A stretch of 64,000 bases of DNA from Natrinema amylolyticum (GTDB taxonomy: Archaea; Halobacteriota; Halobacteria; Halobacteriales; Natrialbaceae), in the NCBI RefSeq assembly GCF_020515625.1, contig NZ_JAIWPJ010000001.1:1674001-1738000 (forward strand), read 5' to 3'. Each line of letters starts with the position of its first letter. The first letter of the stretch is position 1. Of this stretch, positions 1 to 7,745 are shown one piece after another. A model generated the notes under the pieces. It saw only the letters and a list, made by a program, of their open reading frames with translations. It was not told where the DNA came from and did no database searches. The position numbers and the translations under genes are program-made.

Positions 1-1
1 C

Positions 2-406
2 GGGAACCGAACCGTCCGGGGATCGGTCCTCATCACGCACGTCGGTCGGACGAACGAACGCGATGCCCTTCCGCAAGCGGCGGACTATCTCGCCACGTTA
101 GAGGGCGTCGAGACGGCTATCGTGTACGGGATCGTCGACGAGAGTATCCATCTAAGCGCGCGGTCGACGGATACGCGGGTTCATATCGGAAACGTCCTCA
201 GCGAGGCGTTCGCGGACGTGGGGAGCGCCGGCGGGCACCGGGAGATGGCGGGCGGCGAAATCCAACTCGGAATCTTTGCCGATTCTATCGGTGACGACAC
301 GCAACTGGTCATGATCGTCGAACAGATTATCACCGCTCGACTCGTCGCGGGCCTCAACCTTCAGGACGACCGGAACGGTCAAGATAGTCCCTCAGAGGAC
401 GGCTGA
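2..406 (+). CDS. DHH-family phosphoesterase, C-terminal part (gene begins before the window)
   Basis: The open frame enters from the left edge, so only the last 134 residues are seen. The visible part looks like a DHHA1 substrate-binding domain: a stretch SARSTDTRVHIGNVL is followed by the glycine-rich signature GGHREMAGGEIQLG, at the place where DHH/RecJ/NrnA-type phosphoesterases have GGHxxxAG. Such enzymes hydrolyse phosphodiester bonds in short oligonucleotides or cyclic dinucleotides. Many haloarchaeal members carry an N-terminal TrkA-N (Rossmann) domain, but that part is outside the window, so the substrate cannot be judged. The C-terminus is an acidic tail of about 15 residues. Confidence 0.75.
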   Translation, partial: GNRTVRGSVLITHVGRTNERDALPQAADYLATLEGVETAIVYGIVDESIHLSARSTDTRVHIGNVLSEAFADVGSAGGHREMAGGEIQLGIFADSIGDDTQLVMIVEQIITARLVAGLNLQDDRNGQDSPSEDG

Positions 407-618
407 CAGCTATCACTCCGCCGATCGGCAGTGGACGCTCACTCGTCCGCCAGCCGTGCGAACGGTGCGTGATCCGTTTCACTCGCGCTCGAGTGGGAGT
501 CCGAAGCCGAACCGGTATTCGTCCCGCTCCCTGCCGTCGGGAGATATCGTCTCGGCCGGCGGTCACGGTGGGCGATTCGTCACCGACACCGTCTCGAGAT
601 CCGCGAGACGGACCGCGA

Positions 619-1077
619 TCAAACCGACAGGACGGGCTGGCTCGCGTAGGAGAGGACGTACTCGGCGGCCTTCTCGAGGACTTCGGCCTCGGTTTCGGTG
701 ACCGGTTCGCGGGGGAGGACGATGAAATCGGCGTCGATCTCGTCGGCGGTGTCGAGGACGACGTTGCCCGGATGGCGCGTCTTCCGCGTCTGCGAGAAGC
801 CGTCGTCGACGGACGTGACGAGCGGCACGTCGGCGTCGGCGGCGATATCGCTGACGTCGTCGAAGAATCCCTGCGTGTTCTCCGCGACGTCGGTTTCGTC
901 GACCGTCCCGGCGTCTAGTCCCCGAACGACGCCGCGTCCGAGGACGAACAGCGCGTGGACGGTGGCGTCGTAGCGGTCGGCGACGGCGACGGCGTACTCG
1001 ACGGCGGTGGCTGACTCGTCGCTCCCGTCGACCGGTGCGAGAACGGTGTCGACGGTAAACGGCTCGCTGGCGTCCAT
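619..1077 (-). CDS. Universal stress protein (UspA family), probably not ATP-binding
   Basis: A 152-residue single UspA domain. It has the usual beta-1 start (VLAPVDGSDES), the alternating alpha/beta pattern (VEYAVAVADRYDATVHALFV) and a C-terminal PVLSV strand. The ATP-binding loop G-x2-G-x9-G-(S/T) is absent; where it should lie the sequence reads LPREPVTETEAEVLEKA, so this looks like a non-nucleotide-binding member. An in-frame ATG 24 bases upstream (1101) is possible, but a T-rich box at about 1101-1110 fits a leaderless start at 1077. The gene is divergent from a second Usp gene 116 bases away that does keep the ATP loop. The role is stress-related by family only. Confidence 0.85.
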   Translation of the reverse strand: MDASEPFTVDTVLAPVDGSDESATAVEYAVAVADRYDATVHALFVLGRGVVRGLDAGTVDETDVAENTQGFFDDVSDIAADADVPLVTSVDDGFSQTRKTRHPGNVVLDTADEIDADFIVLPREPVTETEAEVLEKAAEYVLSYASQPVLSV

Positions 1078-1160
1078 ACGCGGCAGTGGGTGGCCCGTCA
1101 CAAAAAAGCCACCCCACCGGTTCCGGGACGGGCCGACTGCCGCGGCCCCATCGAACGGAG

Positions 1161-1170
1161 ACGTTTAAGC
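1161..1170 (+). promoter_or_regulatory. TATA-like box for the plus-strand universal stress gene
   Basis: ACGTTTAAGC lies 24-33 bases before the ATG at 1194, the spacing of a haloarchaeal TATA box for a leaderless mRNA. Confidence 0.6.
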
Positions 1171-1193
1171 AACCCCGAGCGTAATCTCCAGCC

Positions 1194-1652
1194 ATGTTCG
1201 ACACGGTCGTGGTCGCCACCGACGGCTCCGACAGCGTGAAACGGGCCGTCGACGTCGCGCTCGATCTCGCCGACCGCTTCGACGCCGAGGTCCACGCGCT
1301 CTCGGTGATCGACGCCAGCGAGGTCGACGCCTCGCCCGAACAGCTCCGGGACGAACTCCGCACTGCCCTCGAGACGACCGCCGACGCCGCGCTCACTACC
1401 GTCGAGGAGCGGGCGGACGGTGACGTAACGACCGCACTCCGCGAGGGGCGGCCCGCCGCCGAGATCTGCGAATACGCTCGCGACGTCGACGCCGACGTGG
1501 TCGCGACCGGAACCCGCGGCCGCCACGGCGAGAACCGCCTCCTGCTCGGCAGCGTCGCCGAGCGCATCGTCCGGACGTCGCCCGTCCCCGTGTTGACGGT
1601 CCGGCAGCTCGAACCGGCGGGCGATGACGACGGGGACGCCACCGCCGTCTGA
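1194..1652 (+). CDS. Universal stress protein (UspA family), ATP-binding type
   Basis: A 152-residue UspA domain. It starts FDTVVVATDGSDS, has the helix ALDLADRFDAEVHALSVID, and carries the nucleotide-binding loop GTRGRHGENRLLLGS followed by VAERIVRTSPVPVLTV. This matches the G-x2-G-x9-G-(S/T) pattern of ATP-binding Usp proteins such as MJ0577. The C-terminus is a short acidic tail. It is probably a cytoplasmic dimer that binds ATP and helps survival under stress; the partner is unknown. It is divergent from the Usp gene at 619-1077, so the pair may share a regulator. A TATA-like box sits at the right distance for a leaderless start. Confidence 0.92.
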   Translation: MFDTVVVATDGSDSVKRAVDVALDLADRFDAEVHALSVIDASEVDASPEQLRDELRTALETTADAALTTVEERADGDVTTALREGRPAAEICEYARDVDADVVATGTRGRHGENRLLLGSVAERIVRTSPVPVLTVRQLEPAGDDDGDATAV

Positions 1653-1723
1653 CCCAACAAGTCCCAATCGAGCGGCCACGTTCCGCCGGTCCCAGAGACA
1701 GCAGCGGACACGCGCTCGGGAAG

Positions 1724-1731
1724 CGTTTTTG
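1724..1731 (+). promoter_or_regulatory. TATA-like box upstream of the leader ORF and thiolase operon
   Basis: GTTTTTGT lies 30-37 bases before the ATG at 1761 and over 110 bases before the thiolase ATG. The thiolase transcript therefore probably has a leader, or begins with the short ORF at 1761. Confidence 0.4.
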
Positions 1732-1760
1732 TCGATAGCCGTTCCACGACAGGCAGTGCC

Positions 1761-1850
1761 ATGGTCTCAATAGGTCCGGGAGTGCGAGCGAACGAGCGGC
1801 CGTCAGCGTCGATCGGCGGAGCCGAACGGACGAGACGGAGGAGCGCATGA
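1761..1850 (+). CDS. Possible 29-residue leader ORF overlapping the thiolase start
   Basis: ATG at 1761 opens a 29-codon frame with no internal stop. It ends in TGA at 1848-1850, inside the ATGA shared with the thiolase start codon. A TATA-like box lies about 30 bases before this ATG, so the short frame would be the first one read on a leaderless transcript. The peptide is Arg- and Ser-rich, unlike acidic haloarchaeal proteins. Any role is more likely translational coupling than a functional peptide. It could equally be chance. Confidence 0.3.
   Translation: MVSIGPGVRANERPSASIGGAERTRRRSA
1837..1843 (+). promoter_or_regulatory. Strong Shine-Dalgarno site of the thiolase-like gene
   Basis: GGAGGAG ends three bases before the ATG at 1847. 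A clear ribosome binding site is unusual in this window, where most first genes look leaderless. It fits a gene translated from inside a longer mRNA. Confidence 0.6.
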
Positions 1851-3007
1851 CTGCTGCCGTCGTCGCCGGCCTCGCGACGCTCCCGAACGGGACCTACGAG
1901 GTGCCGGAACGCGACCTCGCCGGCCGAGTCCTGCTCGAGGCCGTCGAAGACGCCGGCGTCGCCCTCGCGGACGTCGACGGGCTCTACCTGCCGAAGCCGC
2001 GGCCGTGGACGCCCCAGGGGTTCTTCTCGACGCTGCTCGGCAATCAGTTCGGCCTCGAGATCGACGAGGGAACCGAGATCTACACCGGCGGCACGTCGAG
2101 CGGCCGCGCCTTCCACGCCGCGGTGCGCGACGTGCGCGCTGGGACCGTCGAGTGTGCGGTCGTCCTCGCGGTCGAGCGCAACTCCGTTATCGAGACCGAC
2201 GACTACCTCGAGTACGTCCTCTCGATCTTCGATCGGGAGTTCCAGTCGCCCGCGGGGCCGACGATCCCCGGGCTCTACGCGATGAGCATGCAGCGATACC
2301 GACACGAGCACGACGTCGAACGCGAGGACATCGCGAGCGTCGTCGTCAAAAATCGCCGGAACGCAGCCGAGAACCCCGAGGCGCTCTTCGACGAGCCGGT
2401 GACGGTCGAGGCGGTGCTCGACTCTCGGCCCGTCGCCGATCCGCTGCGGCTCTACGAGTGTCCGGCCCCCTGCGACGGCGCGGCGGCGCTCGTGGTGACG
2501 ACGGCCGACGCCGCGAGCGAAACCGAGAGCGAGACCGAGGCGGTTCGCGTTCGCGGCGTCGGGTCTCACGAACCGCCGAGTCACCTGCTGGGCGGTCGCG
2601 ACGAATCGCTGGCCGCGTTTCCGGCGGTGTCGGCCGCCGCCGAGCGCGCGCTCGCGGACGCCGACCGCGACGTCGACGACCTCGACGCGCTCGAGCCGTA
2701 CGCGCCGTTCCCGCACACGGAGGCGATACTGACGGAGGCGCTCGGCCTCTTCGACCGCGGCGACGGGGCGGCGGCCTGCGCCCGCGGCGAGACGGCACCC
2801 GACGGATCGATCCCGGTGAGCCCCTCCGGCGGCTGTCTCGGCCGCGGCCATCCCGCGATGGTGACGCCGCTGTTGAACCATGCCGCGGCCGTCCGGCAGA
2901 GACGCGGTGAGTCGCCCGTCGTCGACGATGTACGGACGGTTCTCACGACCAGCGAGCACGGCCACATCGACGGCGTCACCGCGACCGTTTTCGGAGGTGA
3001 GAACTGA
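1847..3007 (+). CDS. Thiolase-like (SCP-x type) protein lacking the usual nucleophilic Cys
   Basis: A 386-residue thiolase-fold protein of the type encoded next to DUF35 proteins in archaea. Relatives condense or cleave acyl-CoA, or form complexes that channel acetoacetyl-CoA. The N-terminal half has the family pattern (AGRVLLEAVEDAGVALADVDGLY). At the nucleophile loop, where active enzymes have C-(A/S)-(S/T)-G, this protein reads T83-S-S-G within YTGGTSSGRAF. The C-terminal loop GGCLGRGHPA is kept, with its GHP histidine and a Cys. The stop overlaps the next ATG by one base, so the two genes are probably co-translated and form a complex. Without Cys83 it may be a non-catalytic or altered thiolase, so a standard thiolase activity should not be assumed. 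Confidence 0.85.
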   Translation: MTAAVVAGLATLPNGTYEVPERDLAGRVLLEAVEDAGVALADVDGLYLPKPRPWTPQGFFSTLLGNQFGLEIDEGTEIYTGGTSSGRAFHAAVRDVRAGTVECAVVLAVERNSVIETDDYLEYVLSIFDREFQSPAGPTIPGLYAMSMQRYRHEHDVEREDIASVVVKNRRNAAENPEALFDEPVTVEAVLDSRPVADPLRLYECPAPCDGAAALVVTTADAASETESETEAVRVRGVGSHEPPSHLLGGRDESLAAFPAVSAAAERALADADRDVDDLDALEPYAPFPHTEAILTEALGLFDRGDGAAACARGETAPDGSIPVSPSGGCLGRGHPAMVTPLLNHAAAVRQRRGESPVVDDVRTVLTTSEHGHIDGVTATVFGGEN

Positions 3008-3399
3008 TGGACGCCGCGAGCGATCCGTTCTGGGACGCGCTCGAGGACGGCCGATTCTCGCTCCCGTCGTGTCGCGACTGCGGCGAGCCGTTCTTCCCGC
3101 CGGCACCGGTCTGTCCGCGGTGTCACGCGCGGGACGTCGAGTGGATCGAGAGCGACGCCGAGGGGACGCTCTACGCGGTCACTCGCCAGCATCGCACCGC
3201 GCCGGGGATCCCCTCCCCCCTCGTCCTCGGCGTCGTCGAACTGGACGAGGGGCCGCGGCTGTTGGCGCGTGTGCAGGCCGAATACGGCGACCTCGAGATC
3301 GGGACCCGGCTCCGGCTGGAGCCCTGCGAGTACGAGGGACCCGTCGACCGCGGACGGCTGTCCGACCGGCCGTTCTTCGAAGCCCGCCCCGTCGAGTGA
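3007..3399 (+). CDS. Zn-ribbon OB-fold protein (DUF35), thiolase partner
   Basis: A 130-residue DUF35 protein. The N-terminus has a rubredoxin-like zinc ribbon with Cys22, Cys25, Cys36 and Cys39 (CRDC...CPRC). An OB-fold follows (TLYAVTRQHR, LVLGVVELDEGPRLLARV). In archaea DUF35 proteins bridge thiolase and HMG-CoA synthase, or bind acyl-CoA thiolases more generally. The start codon shares one base with the thiolase stop, so the stoichiometry is likely fixed by translational coupling. No HMG-CoA synthase gene lies nearby, so this pair is probably not the mevalonate complex. Its acyl-CoA substrate is unknown. Confidence 0.9.
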   Translation: MDAASDPFWDALEDGRFSLPSCRDCGEPFFPPAPVCPRCHARDVEWIESDAEGTLYAVTRQHRTAPGIPSPLVLGVVELDEGPRLLARVQAEYGDLEIGTRLRLEPCEYEGPVDRGRLSDRPFFEARPVE

Positions 3400-3534
3400 C
3401 GGCGGCGTAGCCGGCACCGGCACGGGAGCGACGGATCGACCGGCGGCGGTCAGCCGACGGATAGGTCGGCGCGACCCGGCCCGACGAGTCTCGAGACCGG
3501 CGATTACTTCCCGACCGGTCACCCAGTACGCACT

Positions 3535-4809
3535 ATGTACGACGAACTCATCCAGAGCGGCGATCTGTCGCTCTCGCGGAAGTCCGTCCTCCCGGGAACC
3601 GGTTTCTTCTTGCCCGACACCCTCGAGGAGGACTTAGAGGAGCAACAGACCGAGGCCGCACTCGAAGGGGCCGAGGTCGCGGTCATCGCAGACCCGGACG
3701 CCGACGGGCTGGCCTGCGTCGCCCTCCTTCGAGAGGCCTACGGCGACGTGCAAAACGTCCCGGAACCCGACGATACCGAGAGCGAAGACGCCGACGAGGA
3801 CCGGCCGGAACCGGTCGCCGACGCGACGGACGACGCCGACGAGCAGAACACCGTTGTCGCGGCCGGCGACGCCGACGAGCCCCTCGAGGAACCCGAGCCG
3901 ACGCCGCACAACGTCGCGCTCATCCCCGCGAGCCCCCACAACGTCGAGGACGCGCTGGCTCGCGTCGCCGAGTTCGGCGACGAGGGAATCGACATCTTCG
4001 TCTGCGACCTCGCGCCGGACCGGTACGAGTACGTCGAGGACGAGCTCGACGCGGCGCTCGAGACCGCCGACCGCGTCGCGTGGTACGACCACCACCAGTG
4101 GGGCGACGACGTCGCGCAAGCAGTCCGGGACGCGGGCGCTGACCTCGTAATCGGCGACTCGGAGGAGGAGTGCAGCGCCGACGTGGTCTATCGCTCGCTC
4201 GAGTACGACTTCGACCCCAAGTTCGAGGAACTCGCAGCGGTCACCCGGGATCACGACCTCTGGCTGCGCGAGGACCCGCGCAGCGACGACCTGGCGGACT
4301 ACGCCTACTGGACCGACCCCGCCGAGTACGTCGAGGTCGTCCGCGAGTACGGCGTCGACCTGCCAGAGTGGGTCACGGACTACATCGCCGAGCGCCGCGT
4401 CGAGAAGGAGGCGCTCATCGATCAGGCGGTCGGCCGCGCGGAACTCCGGGAGATCGGCGGCTACACGGTCGGGATCACCTACGGCCGCTGTTCGCAAAAC
4501 GAAGTCGCCGAAGCGATGCGCGAGCAGGGTGCCGACGCCTCGGTGATCGTCAAACCCGCCGGCTCGGCCTCCATTCGGGGCACCGACGAGTTCGAGCTCT
4601 GCCACGAGGTCGCGGGGAAGGTCAACGGCGGCGGCCACCCCAAGGCCGCGGGCTGCAAACCCGATATCTACGACGACATGCTCGACTACGCGAACCACTG
4701 GACCACTCGCGGTGCCGTGACGAAACGCGTCATTCTCGACGCGTTCCGAGACGTCGTCGACGAAGCGGAGGAGGACGCCGAGAACGACGCGGACGCAGAC
4801 GACGACTGA
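3535..4809 (+). CDS. DHH/DHHA1 phosphoesterase, RecJ-like
   Basis: A 424-residue protein. The DHH catalytic domain starts with the metal motif IADPDADG (D53, D55, D57) and has D185-H186-H187 in WYDHHQWGDD. The DHHA1 domain ends in GGGHPKAAG near residue 365. Haloarchaea encode several RecJ/GINS-associated-like DHH proteins that act on single-stranded DNA or RNA ends, and this belongs to that broad group. An acidic, low-complexity insertion at about 75-125 separates the first motif from the rest and probably loops out. The C-terminal 20 residues are also acidic. ATTACTTCC about 28 bases upstream suggests a leaderless start. Exonuclease versus nanoRNase activity cannot be told from sequence. 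Confidence 0.85.
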   Translation: MYDELIQSGDLSLSRKSVLPGTGFFLPDTLEEDLEEQQTEAALEGAEVAVIADPDADGLACVALLREAYGDVQNVPEPDDTESEDADEDRPEPVADATDDADEQNTVVAAGDADEPLEEPEPTPHNVALIPASPHNVEDALARVAEFGDEGIDIFVCDLAPDRYEYVEDELDAALETADRVAWYDHHQWGDDVAQAVRDAGADLVIGDSEEECSADVVYRSLEYDFDPKFEELAAVTRDHDLWLREDPRSDDLADYAYWTDPAEYVEVVREYGVDLPEWVTDYIAERRVEKEALIDQAVGRAELREIGGYTVGITYGRCSQNEVAEAMREQGADASVIVKPAGSASIRGTDEFELCHEVAGKVNGGGHPKAAGCKPDIYDDMLDYANHWTTRGAVTKRVILDAFRDVVDEAEEDAENDADADDD

Positions 4810-4925
4810 TCTGCTCGAGAATCGATATCGAATCGACCATTGAACCGACCGCTCTCGTTATGCTGTCCTGTTCATCCAACGAACATTTCGGAGTCGTTTT
4901 TCGCGTGAGATGAAAACGGGATCCT

Positions 4926-5396
4926 ATGTCTCAGGACCGCCGCTTTGCCGGAATCGCCGCCGCGATCGGCGTCGTCGCGCTCGTCCACGCGGCGTTCACG
5001 TGGCCGATAGACGCGACGCTCGCGTTCTTCGGTGGCGGGGCGCTCATCGCGTTCGTCGCCGAAGCGGTCGTCATCGAACTCGGCTGGCTGGAACACCATA
5101 TCGGTCCGAAAGTCATCGGCGTCCCGCTGTACGTCCTGTTCGGCTGGACCGGGACGATCTACGTCGCATTTCGCGTCGCACTCCTCGCGACCGACGGCTG
5201 GACGGCGGTCGTCGCAGCCGGCGTCCTCGCGACCACCTACGACGCACTCACCGATCATCGAGGCGTCGCGGACGGCCACTGGACGTACACGGACGACCTT
5301 CCCGGCCCCCGACATCGCGGCGTTCCGTGGTGGAACCTCGTCGGTTGGTTCGTCATCAGTTGCCTCACGGCGGCGCTCGCTGCCGTCTCGCTCTGA
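4926..5396 (+). CDS. Short membrane protein of the carotenoid-hydratase-like family (DUF422/CruF-like)
   Basis: A 156-residue protein with about four hydrophobic helices. The loop near residues 110-140 reads YDALTDHRGVADGHWTY, followed by GVPWWNLVGWF. That D-x-x-G-x-W plus GVPWxNxxGW pattern is the signature of the PF04240 family, which includes the bisanhydrobacterioruberin C50 carotenoid hydratase CruF. The usual family length is about 250-300 residues, so this is a half-length relative that keeps the conserved loop. No other carotenoid genes are nearby. Enzyme activity is uncertain; the family assignment is fairly safe. An AT-rich box about 28 bases upstream supports the start. Confidence 0.65.
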   Translation: MSQDRRFAGIAAAIGVVALVHAAFTWPIDATLAFFGGGALIAFVAEAVVIELGWLEHHIGPKVIGVPLYVLFGWTGTIYVAFRVALLATDGWTAVVAAGVLATTYDALTDHRGVADGHWTYTDDLPGPRHRGVPWWNLVGWFVISCLTAALAAVSL

Positions 5397-5436
5397 CTCG
5401 TCGCTTCCTCCGAGGAGCCACTAAAGCGCTCATCGA

Positions 5437-6132
5437 TCACCCACGCGACGCGAAGTACCGCATTACGAGTTGCAAGACGTGGACGAAGACGCCGGCGACG
5501 GCGATGTAGACGCCGATCGTCTGGAGCGCGACCGACTCGCTGCGCCGGTCGCGAACCTTCCAGATCTCCCAACCCAGCCGGAGCAGGAACCCCAGAAAGA
5601 TGAGGACGAATCCGAGGAGCAACACCGGCGCGTAGAACGTCCCGATTAGAATCGCGACGAGACCCCCGATGAACGCGTAGTTGGCGTAGGAGCCCCAGTG
5701 CTCGAACGTCTTCGAGCGGGCGTAGACGTACGCCGAAATGACGGCGGTCAGCACGGCGACGACGATCGCCGTCACGACGAGGATCGTCAACTGGGATTCG
5801 CGGGGCGCAAACCGAAGCACGCCGGCTCCGAAGATTCCGAAGGCCAGTTGCAAAATCACCATCCCGACGAACGCGATGCCCATGTCGCCGCCCTCGACGC
5901 CTCGTTCGGCGACCAGTTGCCCGCCCATGATCGCCGCACCGTAAGCGATCGCGCCGACGATCGGGAACGAGAACAGGTAGTCGTTGACGGTCGCGAGCGG
6001 CGTCACCACGAGGACGTACATCAACAGCACGTTGATGGCCATCAGGGCGCTCGCGCCGCCGATTACGCGCGCTTCGCGACTCGAGAGACCGAACCCGCGG
6101 CCGGTCTCGTACGGGGTTTCGGTCGAACTCAT
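5437..6132 (-). CDS. Multi-pass membrane protein of unknown function (about 7 TM)
   Basis: A 231-residue hydrophobic protein. Residues 20-40, 50-70, 80-100, 110-130, 140-165, 170-190 and 205-225 are predicted membrane helices. The cytoplasmic N-terminus is MSSTETPYETGRGFGLSSREARVIGG. The helix count and size recall Bax-inhibitor-1/YccA-type proteins, but I see no diagnostic motif, so this is only a resemblance. The start at 6132 gives a typical polar haloarchaeal N-terminus; an upstream in-frame start would add 15 Arg/Cys-rich residues. The gene converges with the carotenoid-type gene on its 3' side. No function is proposed. Confidence 0.75.
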   Translation of the reverse strand: MSSTETPYETGRGFGLSSREARVIGGASALMAINVLLMYVLVVTPLATVNDYLFSFPIVGAIAYGAAIMGGQLVAERGVEGGDMGIAFVGMVILQLAFGIFGAGVLRFAPRESQLTILVVTAIVVAVLTAVISAYVYARSKTFEHWGSYANYAFIGGLVAILIGTFYAPVLLLGFVLIFLGFLLRLGWEIWKVRDRRSESVALQTIGVYIAVAGVFVHVLQLVMRYFASRG

Positions 6133-6246
6133 TCCGCGTTGGTACGCCGGTCGCGAGCAAAAGCGGACGGCTGACACGTGACGGTGTCGGGCGACGGGAC
6201 AGTCACCGACTGCGGACCGTCGGACCGTCGATGGGCGACCGACGAG

Positions 6247-6684
6247 TTACTGTCCGGCCTCGTCGGTCACGTTCCATCGATCCGAGAACGCCGTCCCGCA
6301 CGTACACTGGGCGTAGGAGTGGACGACGGCGCCCTCGGCGTAGATGCCGCCGACCTCCTCGTTCTGTGCTTCGGCGAACGCGAAGACGAACTGGATCGCG
6401 TGGTCCTCGTCCTCTGTCGCATCCGGGCAGTGACCGCCGGTCAGGTCGTCCTCGATCTCCCCTTCGTTGCTCATCGCGGACTTGGCGAACTCCATCGCGC
6501 CGGTGCCCGTCGCCGCCTGAAAGGCGCCCCGACCGCGCTCGCCGTCGACCACGATCAGGGTGCCGTCGTCGACGCGGTCGCCGAACTCCTCGAGTCGGTC
6601 GTCCGAAACGTAGGAATCGGCCAGAAACAGCGCGACGTCCTCTAAGCGCTCGCCCGCCAGAAACTCCTCGCGTGGGTTACTCAT
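6247..6684 (-). CDS. Conserved haloarchaeal protein (resembles DUF5807), possible metal site
   Basis: A 145-residue soluble acidic protein. The N-terminal half is helical (REEFLAGERLEDVALFLADSY). The C-terminal half has GHCPDATEDEDHAIQFVFAFAE and ends near CTCGTAF. The His and Cys residues in these two segments could form a metal site. From memory it looks like a haloarchaea-only family of unknown function (DUF5807), but that name needs a search. The start is ATG at 6684 within MSNPREEF. No operon partner is evident. Confidence 0.7.
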   Translation of the reverse strand: MSNPREEFLAGERLEDVALFLADSYVSDDRLEEFGDRVDDGTLIVVDGERGRGAFQAATGTGAMEFAKSAMSNEGEIEDDLTGGHCPDATEDEDHAIQFVFAFAEAQNEEVGGIYAEGAVVHSYAQCTCGTAFSDRWNVTDEAGQ

Positions 6685-7068
6685 GGCGTCGGATTCGCGC
6701 TCGAGGTGGAAAAAGGGCGGTATTCGCGTCGCACGTGGGGTTCGGCCGCATCCGCGAACTCGATCGCGGCGTCCGCGGCGACTGACCGACTTACTCCGTC
6801 ATCGGACGCGAGAGGGACTCGTCGCCGAACGGCCTCTCGCCGGAAAAGCTCCGTCCCACTCTCGTTTACGGGCGGTTCAGCTATTGAAGTTTGGAGAGTC
6901 ACTCATGAGTTATTAATTTATGCGCACGGGCGACCGTTCGTTTCCCTGCCGTTTAATACGGCTCAGCGTCAGGAACTCAGTAGTCACGTCCCGTCCTCCC
7001 TGTCCGTTGGCGGGACGCAGTCGGCGGTCGAAGACGGGCGATCTCACGACCCCATTTAGTGATCATCA
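6685..7068. other. 384-base intergenic region with an AT-rich promoter-like block
   Basis: No convincing gene lies here. The notable element is the AT-rich block at 6905-6921 (ATGAGTTATTAATTTAT), which stands out from GC-rich surroundings and could carry TATA elements for either direction. Just before the PadR ATG, GTGATC at about 7058-7063 matches part of the anti-SD complement and may be its ribosome binding site. Confidence 0.5.
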
Positions 7069-7575
7069 ATGTCTGAAGAGCCTCCCGAGCCTCCCGACGC
7101 CGAATCCGTGCTCGACGAACTCTCGGCGGCGACTGCGAACAGTCGATCGGAGCCGTCCGATCACTCCCTCGACTCGAGCGAGGACGCAGCGAGAGAGATC
7201 GAACGCAAACTCGACGAACTCATGGAGCAGGTACACGGAGCGTTCCCGGTCGACGACGTCCAGTTCGACGAGGCCATGGTCAGGGAGAACCTGGAAGAAC
7301 TCCTCTTGATGCTCATCGCGCTCCACGGGGAAACTCACGGCAAGGAACTCATTTCGGACCTGAACCACCTCTTTGGAGCCCGGCTCAGTCCGGGTACCGT
7401 CTACCCGAACCTGCACAACTTAGAGGAAGCGGACGTCCTCTCGATGCACGCCCAGGTGCGAACCAAGGAGTACGCCATCGCCGACGAAGAGTACGTGCGT
7501 GCGACCGTCGAGCAGACGATGGTCCAACACCTCGCCTTCGGGCTCTTACTGTACGCCTTTCTCCCGCGTCTCTGA
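7069..7575 (+). CDS. PadR-family transcriptional regulator
   Basis: A 168-residue protein. Residues 1-65 are an acidic, mostly disordered extension (SEEPPEPPDAESVLDELSAAT...). Residues 75-145 are a PadR winged helix: LLLMLIALHGETHGKELISDLNHLFGARLSPGTVYPNLHNLEEADVL. The remainder is a helix likely used for dimerisation, ending hydrophobic (LAFGLLLYAFLPRL). PadR proteins repress genes for stress, efflux or metabolism; here the target is unknown. The N-terminal extension is longer than in classical PadR proteins. The gene faces a convergent unknown gene across a purine-rich region with a palindrome. Confidence 0.85.
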   Translation: MSEEPPEPPDAESVLDELSAATANSRSEPSDHSLDSSEDAAREIERKLDELMEQVHGAFPVDDVQFDEAMVRENLEELLLMLIALHGETHGKELISDLNHLFGARLSPGTVYPNLHNLEEADVLSMHAQVRTKEYAIADEEYVRATVEQTMVQHLAFGLLLYAFLPRL

Positions 7576-7654
7576 ACCGGTCGCGACTGTCTTCGGAGTC
7601 ACTCGAGAGGACGGATTCGACATCGACCCGGACGAAGTACGATAGCGACGCACT

Positions 7655-7706
7655 CGAGAGAGTGAGTGAGAAAGAGAGGGAGAGAGCAGACGCTTCGCGA
7701 AGCGTC
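7655..7706 (-). terminator. Palindrome plus pyrimidine tract, likely terminator on the minus strand
   Basis: A perfect 18-base palindrome GACGCTTCGCGAAGCGTC (7689-7706) sits 40 bases past the stop of the minus-strand gene ending at 7746. In that direction it is followed by a continuous C/T tract (the plus strand is all purine except T at 7655-7686). Archaeal termination favours pyrimidine- and U-rich tracts, so this is a plausible terminator. Confidence 0.45.
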
Positions 7707-7745
7707 GATCGGCTTCGACCCGTCGGCTGCGATTTCGGAACCGGG

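Noticed and set aside
563-3106. An 847-codon minus-strand frame
   Set aside because: It is antisense to the Usp, thiolase and DUF35 genes, is very Arg-rich and has no domain. It is a GC-rich shadow.
6681-6902. A 73-codon minus-strand frame whose stop overlaps the start of the 145-residue gene in ATGA
   Set aside because: Its ATG lies only a few bases from the AT-rich block, too close for a leaderless promoter, and the peptide is basic with no family. The ATGA overlap alone is too weak.
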